Shown here piece by piece: positions 46,538 through 58,436 of a stretch of DNA of 64,000 bases. Made by a program: the position numbers and the translations under genes. Source of the DNA: Patiria pectinifera (taxonomy: Eukaryota; Echinodermata; Asteroidea; Valvatida; Asterinidae); contig CM057138.1 of NCBI GenBank assembly GCA_029964075.1, forward strand, positions 10,782,932-10,846,931, in the 5' to 3' direction. Each line of letters begins with the position of its first letter. Position 1 is the first letter of the stretch. A model generated the notes under the pieces. The model was not told the DNA's origin, searched no databases, and was given only the letters and a program-made list of their open reading frames with translations.

Positions 46538-48775
46538 GTGTGCTGAAATAAAATCAAACAAGTTTCCTAAATCTTGTCAAAGCAGGATTTACGGGTTGGA
46601 TGTAGTGGACAACCATTCTCCTTCTGTCTGATTAAGTAACTTATTAAACTGTAAATTTGAGAAATGTATGTTTTCACAAATGCCAAACAATACTGTTAAT
46701 CTTGTTTCAAAGCATCAGCCATCAGGCCAACGGCAGATCGAGGGGGGACCACCAGGGGCAATGGTCCTCCCAAAAAAACGAGCCTAATACTTTGGGGGTT
46801 TTTTTCAGTGACGTCGCAATAAAGGCAGCCACTGTGACAACACTATCTTTTGCTAAAACAAAGTGGTTAAAATGGTCAGAAATTGCCTCAGATTGCACAA
46901 CAGTAGAATAAAAAAAAAATTGAGCCCTAAAACGGGCCCCGAACCTCACACCAAACATTTTGTATTCAACTTTTTTTGGTGAACAGACTTTGTTTTGCTC
47001 CCCCCCCCCCAAAAAAAATTGTGTTCTGAATCAGCCCTTGGTCAGGCCTGTGTTCTTATACATGTAACGAACACCAAAGGGCTCCCCCATCTCCCACCCC
47101 AGTCCCCTTTGAAAATGTCTGGATCCATTACTGTTTTACATAAAGGTCTTCACAACACCAACTTTGTCGCGACTAATTAGTAGTTCAAACAGCTATCACC
47201 TCATCAGAGACTATTGCCGATAGATCTTTCTGCTAAGGTACAATGTATGTAAAGACACATAAACCAACTTCATGGTTTGCTCTGGTATTGTCTAATTTCA
47301 AATGACCTATGACATCAACTACATAAAGTCTTCATCTTCTGTTTCTGAACTTAATTTTAACTACAAAGGTTGTTTGGACCACTAAGGTACTCTAGCGTGG
47401 GCTGAAGATTTGATGCTTAAAGACTTTAATATTACAACAGTTTTGAGTGTTTGTTTTGAGCTTTCTGATTTACCTATAGTTTGGAATCTGTTCTAGACCT
47501 TTTGCTGGCACAGCAGTAACTACATGTAATAAAGAAAAATCAATGTGAATTTGTACAACAATTTTAAGAAGGACACTCCATCTATTAGAGTTTTGCACCA
47601 AGCCATAATTAGGAAATGCTAGTAAAGAAAACTGGTGTACTGATAAAACATGTAGGAATAGATGATACTCAGTGTTTACAATTTTACAAGTTTTCTTCTC
47701 TGTAAGCTTGATCTTTTTCACAAGTCTGAAAGATGACATGATCCGAAGCAGACATTACTCACAAAATAGATCCTAAAAACCACAATACTCAATGGAATAC
47801 ATGTACATGCACAGTGTAGTTGTTTAGTTATGTACATTACAGAGTGCATACATGCACATGTATGGATGTACATGCACCTATCAATCAATAAGATGTAGAT
47901 GACATCACAGCTGCTTATCAGCATGACTCAATCTATGACTCCTGATTGGCTCAGAGTTGTAACAGAGATGACCCCAATTGACCAATCACAGACTGGCAGT
48001 GACTGGGGAGTAGTGGAAGGGGGTGTGGCTCCACACACATACTTGTGTTGTGTGTGTTGGTCAGAATAGTGAGACACACTACACTGATTTATTTATTTTC
48101 TTTCTCAAGAATTCCCTCATTGATAAGCCAAGACGCTACCGCAGAGGATTAACTTTTCACTGCTAGAGCTCTCCTTGGACAATAACAGTTGTCTCCACAA
48201 AACCCGCCAGACGATTTATCCCTGTGGCGTTTCTGTTGGAGATTTTGCTGCCTACTAATACTGGACAGACTGGAATTTACTCAGATTTTTTTCCTGTGAA
48301 TTACAAATGTATCTTGGGGAATAGGGGGCTTGGGTGCAAGTTTATAATGTAAGCTGACTGCACTGCCTGGGAGTTTAACAAGTTGATCAGCACACTTTGC
48401 GAGCTTCAATCTCTGAAGGAAGGGAAGGATACTATAAAAACATGGTAAGTGGCGAAGCAGGAATCTTCTTGAATGTACAGCATACAGCATGAAAATATCA
48501 TCTCTAGATACTAGATCCAGGCATTATATGAAGTGTTTCACTCCAATAAAAGGAAGAATACAGCTGCTGGTTAAATGATTTTGGAATTGTACTGATGTTT
48601 TGAATTCTGTCCTTTTGAGTATGGAATGAATTGCCTATTAAATCAGACAGAATTAAAATAATACACTCTGATGTTTGAGTCGATATATTTGCTGGACGTC
48701 TCCTAGGGCCACCAAACTTGTGCTATATTGGGTCACCATACATAACATTTAAAGCTATAGGCGTGTTATTGATAT
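46538..48775. other. No gene recognised
   Basis: C/A-run 46999-47018, scattered ACATGTAC, no repeat pair or exon seen. Confidence 0.4.
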
Positions 48776-49214
48776 GGCTGTCCATTTTCAAATCATTTAG
48801 TATACGATTATTCGAAACTGCATTTCACCGAATATTCAAATATTCAAAACTATCTCCAATCAAGTTTTACACATGCCAGCTGCAACTGCATGCTGCACCA
48901 GTCAAAATTTGCATGCAGCAATCAATAATATGGACCGCAGGCGTGTTTTACAGTATTTTATGCCTACTAAAAGAATGGTAACAATGAACCACGATCGACA
49001 AAAAAGTTACCGTAAAAGTGGCTTCTGACAATAAAGCGCCGCAATTTTACAATTAAAATAACATCACAGTCATGTGTGCACTTGTGCAGGTTTTTTTTTT
49101 CTTTTTTTCCCAAATATTAAAACCGGCAAAAAGCTATTCGAATATTCGGTTGATGATCGAATATTTTCAATTTTTCGGTATACATGTACATGTATTCAGG
49201 ACAGCCCTACATAT
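48776..49214. mobile_element. hAT-like element with AATATTCG words, copy 2 (inverted)
   Basis: Ends read GGCTGTCCATTTT on the left and GTAGGGCTGTCCTGAATACA in reverse complement on the right. Words CGAATATTCAAATATTC and CGAATATTCGG occur inside both ends. GGGCTGTCC-type ends are common among hAT elements. Confidence 0.72.
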
Positions 49215-52200
49215 GTAGTTATTAAACTAATTTTAGACAGCGTATGGTATTGGTAGCATACCGCTACATGTACCGGTATATCCTGCCAATGTACTGTAAT
49301 GCAACCTTTTTCATTCAATTCCATCTTTTGCACCATGTAACGCAGTTCGTCCAGTCAGAAAACAGAATAAAACGTAATTACAATGGGATTCCACACAAAC
49401 ATGCATTTAAGCGTTTAGCCTCCAACATAAGCCAACTCTCCTGAACAATGCTTTTATTTTTACCCCCCAGAAAATAAACTGATAAACATCACGTGGTCCT
49501 ATAGTCCAATAGATGGCAAGTTGACAGTGTCACAGAGATTTATGTGATATTCTAACAATTCAGTTCTCAATGATTCAATTATGGCATATTTCAATTATTT
49601 GTGTTGCCAAAGTTCTGTATTCTTGGAAATCGCCCATTGTTTGAGGTCACCTGTTTTCTCTATAATCAGGGTAGGCTAATTTACAATGGAACAACATCAA
49701 TTACTAAACATGCACTTGTAGGGGCCAAACACACTTTTATTTCCAAAAAAAATAAATACCCAAATGAAAATATCAGCGTCACTGTACGGAATCTGTCAAT
49801 GTGCCTGTGAACAATCAATAACTACACCTGTTTGAACCCTTCACAAATTAACGAACTCTGCTGAGTGCTAAGTACCACACCAATGAGCTAGAGCACTCCT
49901 CTATTCTCTAGACCAAACAAACACCTTGTTGACTAGAAAACAGTTCCACAGGCCTGCTGTGCTTGCAAGCACAGGGTCAGGGGTTCAAACCCCTACTGTG
50001 GCACACATGCACCCGCCCTGGTCCCACAACCCCAATTTGTAAGAATGTCAACATTGACAGCAATGCAGGTTTTATTGGGCCGCGATATGGAGTAATAAGC
50101 GACAAGTTATGATCACAGGTGCTGAACATTACAGCGAATCACTGTACATTGTAGGGCACAACTTAAAGCTGAAATGTTCAAAAGTGACAATAAACTTTGG
50201 CTATTTTATTATTTTAGCAATGGACCTAAGATCTTTGAGTACAATTTTTTTTTATTGTTAATGGATTTCGCTGAAGTAGGCCTACATTTGTGCACATTAA
50301 ATAGTCCATGTACCGGTACATGTATCACTTTTGAGAGTTGTGTGTGCTTCTGAGAAAGTTACTTTCAATTTACAAAGAAAATGAGCACTGCATGTAACCT
50401 TTCGTTTTGTCATCAAATTAACTGGTTCATCACACTCTTCCAATTTAAGACATTCTTCTCAGAACCACACACAAAGAAGACATGCTGTATCATAGAGAAA
50501 GGACCACAGACGGAAGGGGGGGGGTAGGCAGCGGACATTGGTCCCCCCCCCCTAGGTCCTGAAATAGTGTACTCTTGGCCTTATCTGGGTAACATAATAA
50601 AATAAGTTCTCTAGTCTTCTGTTTCTGGAAATACGATCGCTTTTGATCATCTGGAAGACCTCAGTTTACATACAATTGCACTTGGGAAGGGGCAGGGTGT
50701 AACAGTCACCGAAAAACCAAACTTAGAAAGGGGCCCCCTCTTTGCCCCCACCCCCCTTCAAAACTCATAGTGTTCTGCTCCTGCTGGTACAAATAGTCCA
50801 ACATACCGGTACTCAGTGCTTTCTTCCAGCTTGTGAGAAACAGACAATTCACATGCTTACTGTGAGCCTTGAACCCAAGCCTTCCTGCTGTCCTACTAGG
50901 CAAACGTGCACGAAATGCAATGATTTTGATGGAATTTTCTACAAAACGACAAAACAGAACATGCACATTGTGATATTTTCCAGAGCAATTAGCCTATTTG
51001 GCATGGTTGTTCCTTTGAAATTCAAGCCAAGGATAAAGTACATGTACAGTGCAGTTGTGGGCATGTCTTAGATCAAATGATTAGGGGAAGGGAGGGGGTG
51101 TTTATAGGCAAGGTAAGCCTTTGGGAGGGGGAGAGATTAGGCCGAGTGGCACCAGGATGAGGGTTGGGCACAGGTGTGCAGATAAATAGTGTCTGTGTGT
51201 GCCATCTGCTCACCACATACAGACCAAAGACGCTACCGTAACTCTCTTATGCCTGCTATGCAATTTCCTCAGAAATGTCAGTAATCCTCACATTCCATTG
51301 ATAATTTACTTCGCTAATAAGCAAAACCTAAGGCAAACCTACAGCAAAACTATTGGAAGTAGTTCGTCAACTCACTGAGACAATGTCATGTCTTGACACT
51401 TGGTTAGCGAGACTATGCATGTTTGTTCTACTACATGTACCTTGTGTACTGTAAAGATAAGTAATTTGTTAATTGCTAAATCACTTTCAAGTAAACTTAA
51501 TTAGAGCAAGGGGCCCCCGAGAGTGATCAGTGTACTATAGTATGGACTAAAATTGTTTGCAGTGACGTAAGCAAGCAATACCATGGATCATGATTCAGGC
51601 TCAAAAAGCCGAACTCAGTTCTGGAATGGGAACTTGCAATTAAATGTGTTGACTTCAGGAGTCTTAAAGAGTATGACGTAACATGACATTATACGTTTGG
51701 TACTTCAAGGAAATGTTTATTTACCGCACTGATGACTACAATCATTATGATTGCAATACACACGCACATTGTGCAGTATGCACGGACTCAGTGCACAAGA
51801 TATACCCCATCAACGCTTAATTGACCAATAGTGCAACCATTTAAAAATTTCAAAACTGCCCGGACTGATGTGCACCCATGCCCATGTGGGATTATTACGA
51901 GCGTCTTACGAGCGTGAGCCTCACACATTGGAAGAAAATTCAGGGGGATGGGGGTGGGAGGGGAGGTGGGCAGAGGAGATATCTGACCTGAGCCAAGTGT
52001 GTAGGATGGTTTGTGTACGTGCCTCTTCCGATCTTGAAAAAGGGGTGTGCAAAATCGAGACAACCCGCTGCCGCGAGAGAGTGCTATCACGACCAACCAA
52101 TATCACCCACGAACCCGTCGGAAAAATGTCGAGGACATTTCCTAAAATCTCCCCACCCCCCCCAAAAAAATGGGGGAAACTAGTGCGCATGCGTGACTTC

Positions 52201-53664
52201 TGCAGGCCATTACAGTCCTTTTTCAGTCCCATACATACTACACACAACAGAAGAGCTGACCAGTGAAGTTGCACAAAAGTCTTGCTTCATCTTTTATTGG
52301 ACTTGAAGAAATTTGAGAGTTTGCGTCGGAACTACTATGAATTTTTGTAATCGCGTGCTGCATATATTAGGCCAAACAGGTGCACGCGCATTACACAACC
52401 AATAGGAATTGGCCTAGACGTTGTTCTTGATAGCACCCTCTTTTTTTCAACGGCCTAGGATTATCGCGGCGGCGGGTTATTGCATGTCAAATCATATCAA
52501 CGTCTAGCCCTAGACTACACAAAATAGGGCCACTGATCTCCTACTTCTATAATGTTGGTTCTAGCTCTGTGGTTGAAGGTAATCATGATTCAACCATAAA
52601 ACCTTTGCAAGAAAATCTGTTTTCAGCTCCATCACGTGTGTGCTCAAAATGAATGTCAACTGAAAACAAATGAACAATGTCGTGTCAAACACTCTTGCTA
52701 CAAAATTTAAATAAATAAAACTGCCCAAAGCTGCAAAGTACACTATCCTTATTAATTTGAAATTTCTCAAGAAACTTGAGTTAATTCCAAATGCTTCTAC
52801 TCTAGTTAGGGTTTCCAAAAAGCCGAATTTTGTTTGAAAAGGTGCGTTCCATTAAGTCTGTGTACTTTTTCCCATGGTAATCAGTGGCCATACAGTTTCT
52901 ACATTAACACCACGTGTCCAACATACCTTAGTGTTCCTAATTGGTAGATTAGTCCATTAAGATAATGTCACACACGATCCACACAGCATAACAAGTCAAT
53001 GTCAAGTTTTCACTACGTGGCAGCGACAAAGTGCATTGCCACTGTATGGGAGTTCCTAAACCACGTCCAATCTATACCATCCTTATTGTAACTACCATCC
53101 TTATTAAAAGGATGCAAGCTCATCAGATTCAATCACTTTCCACGGTTTGCGAGCCTGCGGTTTCATAAAGAGTTTCTTTAATGACGGATGCTCCAATCCG
53201 TTTATGTCATTATCAAAAGAGTGGATATAATGAGCTGAGCCACGAGTTACTGAGATTACTGGAGAAAGGTCATCAATATCAATTTATGCACACAATTATG
53301 CAGAATATTCGTCACTGAGATAAGAGGAACGCCGCATCTTATGGTTTAGTTTTGTAATTACTGAAGGTCATTAACTAATTTGGGGGGTCTTGTTTCAATT
53401 AATTTTCCATTAGGCCAAACAATCAAAAAGGGTTGAGAGTTTGCTTAACTAAGTAATTCTGTCACTTTTCTGTGTGTGCATGATTGATCAGCAACCTTGA
53501 ATAAAAGTAATGGGTGAGAATCGCAGTTTGTAGGAGAGCAAGTCTTTCAGACTGTGGCCTTCCCAGTTCCACATGTACCGTATGTGACTTTGCAAAAGTC
53601 CAGCCAAACCAGGCCCAAAAAAAAAGGAACTTAGAGTCAGAAAGGCAACCTCCATGCATTTTGT
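49215..53664. other. No gene; one tRNA-like SINE
   Basis: It contains the tRNA-like segment at 49875-50012, TACCGGTA at 49271, 50311 and 50804, and G/C homopolymers near 50517-50552 and 52153-52170. No exon could be supported. Confidence 0.4.
49875..50012 (+). mobile_element. tRNA-like SINE, interrupted head
   Basis: 'caatgagctagagcactcct' (A box region) is separated from B box 'ggggttcaaacccct' (49980-49994) by more than a normal tRNA length. It is a degenerate or internally expanded head. Confidence 0.55.
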
Positions 53665-53740
53665 GACTGCACTATGTTCCAACACCCCTATGTTCTGAGT
53701 TTCAACAACCCGCACATAAGATTGTGTTACTCCCAGAGGC
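53665..53740. mobile_element. TGTTCCGACA element, copy 2 (truncated, inverted)
   Basis: 'tgactgcactatgttccaac' followed by 'caacccgcacataagattgt' and 'gttactcc' is the reverse complement of the right half of 42434-42642. It ends where the CCCTAA core would start. Confidence 0.8.
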
Positions 53741-53871
53741 CTATCCAGAGGCCCCCCCTCCCCAGCTGGATTTATTTGACAACTATTTTTTCCAGCAATT
53801 ATTTCAATAAATCGTTAGAAAGTTCTGACATCAATCCCAAAAAAAGGAAACCCGCTCAAAACGGGGCCGTA

Positions 53872-54087
53872 TCATAAGTCTGACACCTCATAGGTCCGAC
53901 GCCTCATAAGTCCGAAATTTTGGACTTCTGAGGCGTCGGACTTATGAGGCATAACATTTATTTATTCCGCCTCATAGGTCCGACGCCTCATAAGTCCGAC
54001 GTCGGAAAAATGAAGCGTTCAAGGCATTGGAGCTGTGAGGCGTCGGAGCTATGAGGCGTCGGAGCTATGAGGCGTCGGACTTATGAG
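53872..54087. mobile_element. AGTCCGACGCCTCATA word-array element (216 bp)
   Basis: Ends TCATAAGTCTGACACCTCAT and, reversed, TCATAAGTCCGACGCCTCAT. About nine units of CGTCGGACTTATGAGG and its inverse CCTCATAAGTCCGACG, with a GGAGCTATGAGG variant, make up most of the length. The left half is mostly in one orientation and the right half mostly in the other. Confidence 0.83.
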
Positions 54088-55564
54088 CAGACCCCCTCAA
54101 AATACATTACAGTGCACCTTGAAAATGGGCATATAATTTGCAGTATGCATAATAATAGTCAGTTTTGAAGAGCACCCCCATACGGAAGATGGGTACCAAA
54201 TTTATCTCTGTAGCTTAATTTATTACAAAGATATGACGCAGGAACTTCAACAGTGTCCTGCCAAGTTTCTCTAACCTCATTTTGAGGAAAAACAGCTTTG
54301 AAAAAAAAAGACATGCATTGCGCCGCCAACGCCAGTGGAAACCATTCTTCAGTTTACAACTTTTGGGGGTATTTTCCCCCAACAAAAATGCATAGTGTGA
54401 ATCTTGGAAACCTTGACTTCTCAAAAATACGAAACAATCAATATCGATTTTGATTTTTCTAGTATGTCCGATTTCAGGCGTTGATTACTGAAAACAAGGT
54501 ATTGGGGGACATTCCTCATTTTGCCTCAGTAGGTCACATAATTATGTACACCCCTGCTAGTGATGTATTCAGAATGAGACAGCACTTTTTGCGTTTGATT
54601 GTTGTGGTCATCTGTCCACTGGTCAGTTATTGTCATCAAATCTAATCAGGAAGTTTCCCATGGACACAAGACCAGCGCCTGTCCTGAGTCACTAACAAGG
54701 CCTTTTACTCATCGCATACCCCCTTTTTTTTTATCCAAGACACTCCTATCCCTAAAGCCACAAATTTTCAAAGACCTCGGCACATTGAAGCCATCTTTGA
54801 TGATGTGCTTGCTTTTGTTCTACAGCCATATTGAGAAGACATTTCATGTATTCATTGTTACTACAAACCACATTTCAAAGATGATTGAATGTAAAGATTC
54901 TTGGCACTATTTTGAAGCCCAGTGAGTTTCATTCAACTTCAAAGATCCTACAGTGAACTTCTTTTTTATAATCTTCAATACAGGTTAGAATTTCTGATAG
55001 AGCATTTGAGGCCAACTAAATCTTCTTTTATTTGCGTTGAGCAGTTTCTTACAAAAATTCTCGGATTTTTTTCCCTACAAGGCAACAAACTACCCTCCAT
55101 TCTGCTTCTAAAGAAACTTTCCAAAGCACATTTTTTTGTATTTCAAGAAATCAACAATCTGAGTATAGTCTCAAAGTTACACAGACAAAAACTTGACTTT
55201 TTCATCAAGGAATGGGGGGTCGCTAAATTCATATTTTATTATTTCTTGAGTAAACAATAAACTCAGTATTTCTCAGAGATAAACATGAACACACTAAAAC
55301 TTGACTTTTTCATCAAACTGAAAATGTTTGGTGCTTAAACAAGGGAATATACAATAAGAATTTGGCCTCCAAACATTTTGGTCTTGAGCTCTGTGCCATT
55401 ACACATTGTGTGTTCAAGAGAAAATTGAAGGCCCAAGTAATTCTTCTTAAAGAATCAATCAACGCAAGAACTTGACAGTTAGTCGCTGGGGCAGACAGGG
55501 CAAACCTTGTGATCTTAAGTTCCCTACATCAAACCACTCAAGTCTCAGTTTAGATTACACCAGG
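54088..55564. other. No gene recognised
   Basis: Two plus frames (54599-54925 and 54922-55260) follow each other but are T-rich, hydrophobic by composition, and lack splice or domain evidence. Confidence 0.4.
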
Positions 55565-55650
55565 GGCCCAAATTTGTGAAGCGCAGAAAACATTTTGTTT
55601 AGCAAATATGCAGTTTACCAGCCACAAATTAACCACGTGACTTGTGGTTA
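55565..55650. mobile_element. One arm of the GGGCCCAA foldback family
   Basis: 'gggcccaaatttgtgaagcg' followed by 'ttagcaaat' and 'accagccac' parallels one arm of 14839-15075. The opposite arm is not visible. Confidence 0.5.
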
Positions 55651-55687
55651 ATTCTCACCAAAAACACAACAAAAACAAGACAAAGAA

Positions 55688-55935
55688 CAGGTTGGTGCAG
55701 TGGTTCTTTCCTCGCCTTCTACCTCTATGGCTGGGGTTTCGATTCCTGCCCAGGTCCACAATTTAGTTTACTGGTATCTACCTGATTCTGTGGATTTCCT
55801 GATAAAATTGTTCTTGGATTTTTCCTCCCACCCTCTACAAATGGCAATTTCTTCATTGTCTTCCATCTACTGGTGTCTTCAGGCTTGCAAGCTGCAGCTC
55901 CTTAGGCATTTTTGAGGAATCCTTGGTTTAATTTT
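55688..55935 (+). mobile_element. SINE family 2, copy 2
   Basis: 'caggttggtgcagtggttct', 'ggtttcgattcctgcccagg', 'gattctgtggatttcct' and 'gtcttcaggcttgcaagct' align in order with 29855-30125. Confidence 0.82.
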
Positions 55936-55958
55936 CAGAAATTATAATCATAACTAAT

Positions 55959-56017
55959 ATATAAAAGTAAGGTAGCACTTTGAATGACTACCTGAAAGTG
56001 CTACCTTACTTTTATAT
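55959..56017. repeat. Perfect 23-bp hairpin with 13-nt loop
   Basis: The arm atataaaagtaaggtagcac (plus ttt) at 55959-55981 is exactly complementary to 55995-56017, around the loop gaatgactacctg. It lies just right of SINE family 2 copy 2. It could be a tiny foldback transposon remnant or a transcribed hairpin. Confidence 0.92.
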
Positions 56018-56862
56018 TTGATTTTGCCTGACTAACCCGGCTGCCCACCACTTTTAGAATAACTAAGTAAGAAATGTATCGTCTCTCCTTAGCTCAGCTT
56101 CATAAAATTGACCCATGCAACCCACTGCTTTGTGGAAATCATTATCAGAAATAAATAATATCACGCAGACGGCAGTAGTAAGAAGTACATTTTTCTTAGC
56201 AACTCCTAGAAGTTTTTAGCCCAGGTGATAGCTGTTCAATCTGTCACGGCATGAATGCTGCCCTCCAGATAAACCCAGAGCAACTCTATACAGCGTTAAT
56301 GGATGTTACCCAGCCTTTCCCTGCCCTCATTGCGGTCTGACAATGAGGACGGTTGAACCTTTTACCAATGAGTCAAGTGCCTTTGGCTGGTGACAGCTGA
56401 ATGAGTGGGGGCTGATGGCTGATGGGGTGGGCTTGATGACAAGTATGCGCTGACCCCAGCCTGGGCTTAATGAGGCAAGGGGTGGATGGGGGTGATGTGA
56501 GGCGGTGTGTGGTGGTGGAAAACTTCCACCTGGGAGACTGGCACTGAGAATTGGAACCGATCAGGCATTTCTGAAATCAACCTTTTTATTAGGGGAAAAG
56601 GTTTTGTAAACTGGTAGTTGGGCTGTCTTTTTTTTGTAATGAAACATGGGCTTTAAAGGGGAACAATTTTGCAAATTTGTAGTGTACTGAAATCAAGGGG
56701 GACCAGGCTTGCAAATTATTAGTAGGACTAGGTAGGCTTTGAAATCAATGTGGGGAAGGTTTGTTGATTGCGGAACAACTCTCCTGGATGCACATACATG
56801 TATATCAGGGTAGGTAATGAACAGGCTTGCACACTGATATTGGGCACATTTAAAAATCAACC
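56018..56862. other. No gene recognised
   Basis: GGTG-rich stretch 56400-56520 and nothing else notable. Confidence 0.4.
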
Positions 56863-57119
56863 TATAGGCTCCGTGCACAAACAAGGAAGGCCGGTTTTTT
56901 TTTACAATTTCGAGAGCCCAGTGGACGGGGCACACCACATGCGTGTGCTGGGTTGCGCACGTTGAATTCTGAATGTGTACAAAGCCATAGCAGATCGCGT
57001 ACATGAGCATCAGGCGTTGCCAGCAATGCGATCAAATGTCTCTCCGTCTCCCAGTCGTTTCCCCCAACTCCTCCATTTTCTTCCCCATTGTGGAGGTGTA
57101 CTTGTGCACGGAGCCCATG
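56863..57119. mobile_element. MITE family B, copy 3 (257 bp)
   Basis: The left end TATAGGCTCCGTGCACAA and the right end in reverse complement (CATGGGCTCCGTGCACAAGT) pair well. This is the least diverged pair of ends in the family. Confidence 0.78.
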
Positions 57120-58436
57120 CAAAACAGGCTTGCAAATTGGTAGTAACTCTGAATTCAGCTGGGGAAGAACTATTGCACAAAAAATGGTGGGACCGTGGGA
57201 CAGCTCTGCCGTCAACCTAGGGAACAGCTATGCTTTGTAGACTTGGACTGGATGACTTGTGATTGACTTGCGATGGACTTGGGATGACTTGTCGTCCATC
57301 ACAAGTATATATTACAGAGGCCCTGCTTTCAAGGGAGGGAAACAGTTAGGCCAACAAATTGGCACTGAAACTGCTCTGGCACGGGAGAAAGCTAAAGCAC
57401 TGCGATCAGCAAAAGGGCAGCTCATCACTTGGAATTCCCTGTTGATTTTTTGAGGGAGGACCGGAGAACCTCAAGAGAACCCTTGTGGCACAGGAGAGAA
57501 TCAGCGAACAACTCCACTCACACAGAGGCCTATTAAATGACTGAGCCAGGAATCTGACCCAGGCCACAGCGGTGAGAGGCAAGTGCCTTGCGCACTGCAC
57601 CACCCATGCCTCCCATTGGACTTTTGTTCCACGGCCATGCGAAAACTTACCACGACATTCCTTTCCTCAAGTCTACCGTGCGTTACACTTGGATTTTTTG
57701 TAACTGACGGAACGTTTATTCCATGTGAGTGACTGGCAGAATGTCCCCGATAACTTGCCGTGGCTGTGCAGAAATCTTCCATGACCACTTTTGGCCTGGT
57801 AGTTTTACATCACGGTCGTGGTAAGTTGACAGGGAGGTTAGTTTACCGTCTGTACCATTGGGCTTAATTTTGTCATTCTAGTCACGGTATAAGTTAAACC
57901 AAGAAAAGGCCAATGGGAACATTGCTTTTGTTCCCTACTCCCATGAAAAGCTTTCAATAATCAAACTGACTTGATGTTAAACCCGCTGATCATGGCCGTT
58001 TACTACAAAGATCAACTGTGAAGCTATCTAAGTGATGCAGTTTCATCCCTGCACAAGGCCACTACAGATCAGCTGTTACCAAGATGAAAGAAACAAGCAG
58101 CACCCCCGGACAGGAAACGGTCGGGGGAGATTTCCGGGGAGGAGAAAGATCTTCGCAGGCTCTGTGAAGAGGATTTCTGACACAATGCCAACATCCTGTG
58201 TCAGGAAAAAGACAACTTTGACAAAAGGATCTGGCTCAGACAAGGGAGATCTGTTCTTGCGGGGGCTCAGACAATTGGGATTCCGGAGAGATGGCTATCT
58301 TAATGAAGACCTCCTTTGATGTTATCAGGATCCTAGCTTGCTAGACTGTGGGAGGAAGAATCTTCTGAGGAAAGGGGGAAGCTTGTCTAAATACTTGTTG
58401 CTAGATTGATTTCTGTATGATCAGATAAGTTGCCAG
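57120..58436. other. No supported gene apart from the SINE at 57420-57618
   Basis: A GACTTGTGAT word cluster occurs at 57241-57310. A basic 95-codon plus frame (58032-58319) has no family signal. Confidence 0.4.
57420..57618 (-). mobile_element. SINE family 2, copy 3
   Basis: Minus-strand reading gives 'ggtggtgcagtgcgcaagg', then 'ctgggtcagattcctgg' (degenerate B box), then a body ending near the 'gttctccggtcctccct' stretch. Confidence 0.68.

Noticed and set aside
58032-58319. Basic 95-codon plus-strand ORF
   Set aside because: Gly/Arg/Lys bias and no family signal. The flanks show no exon borders.
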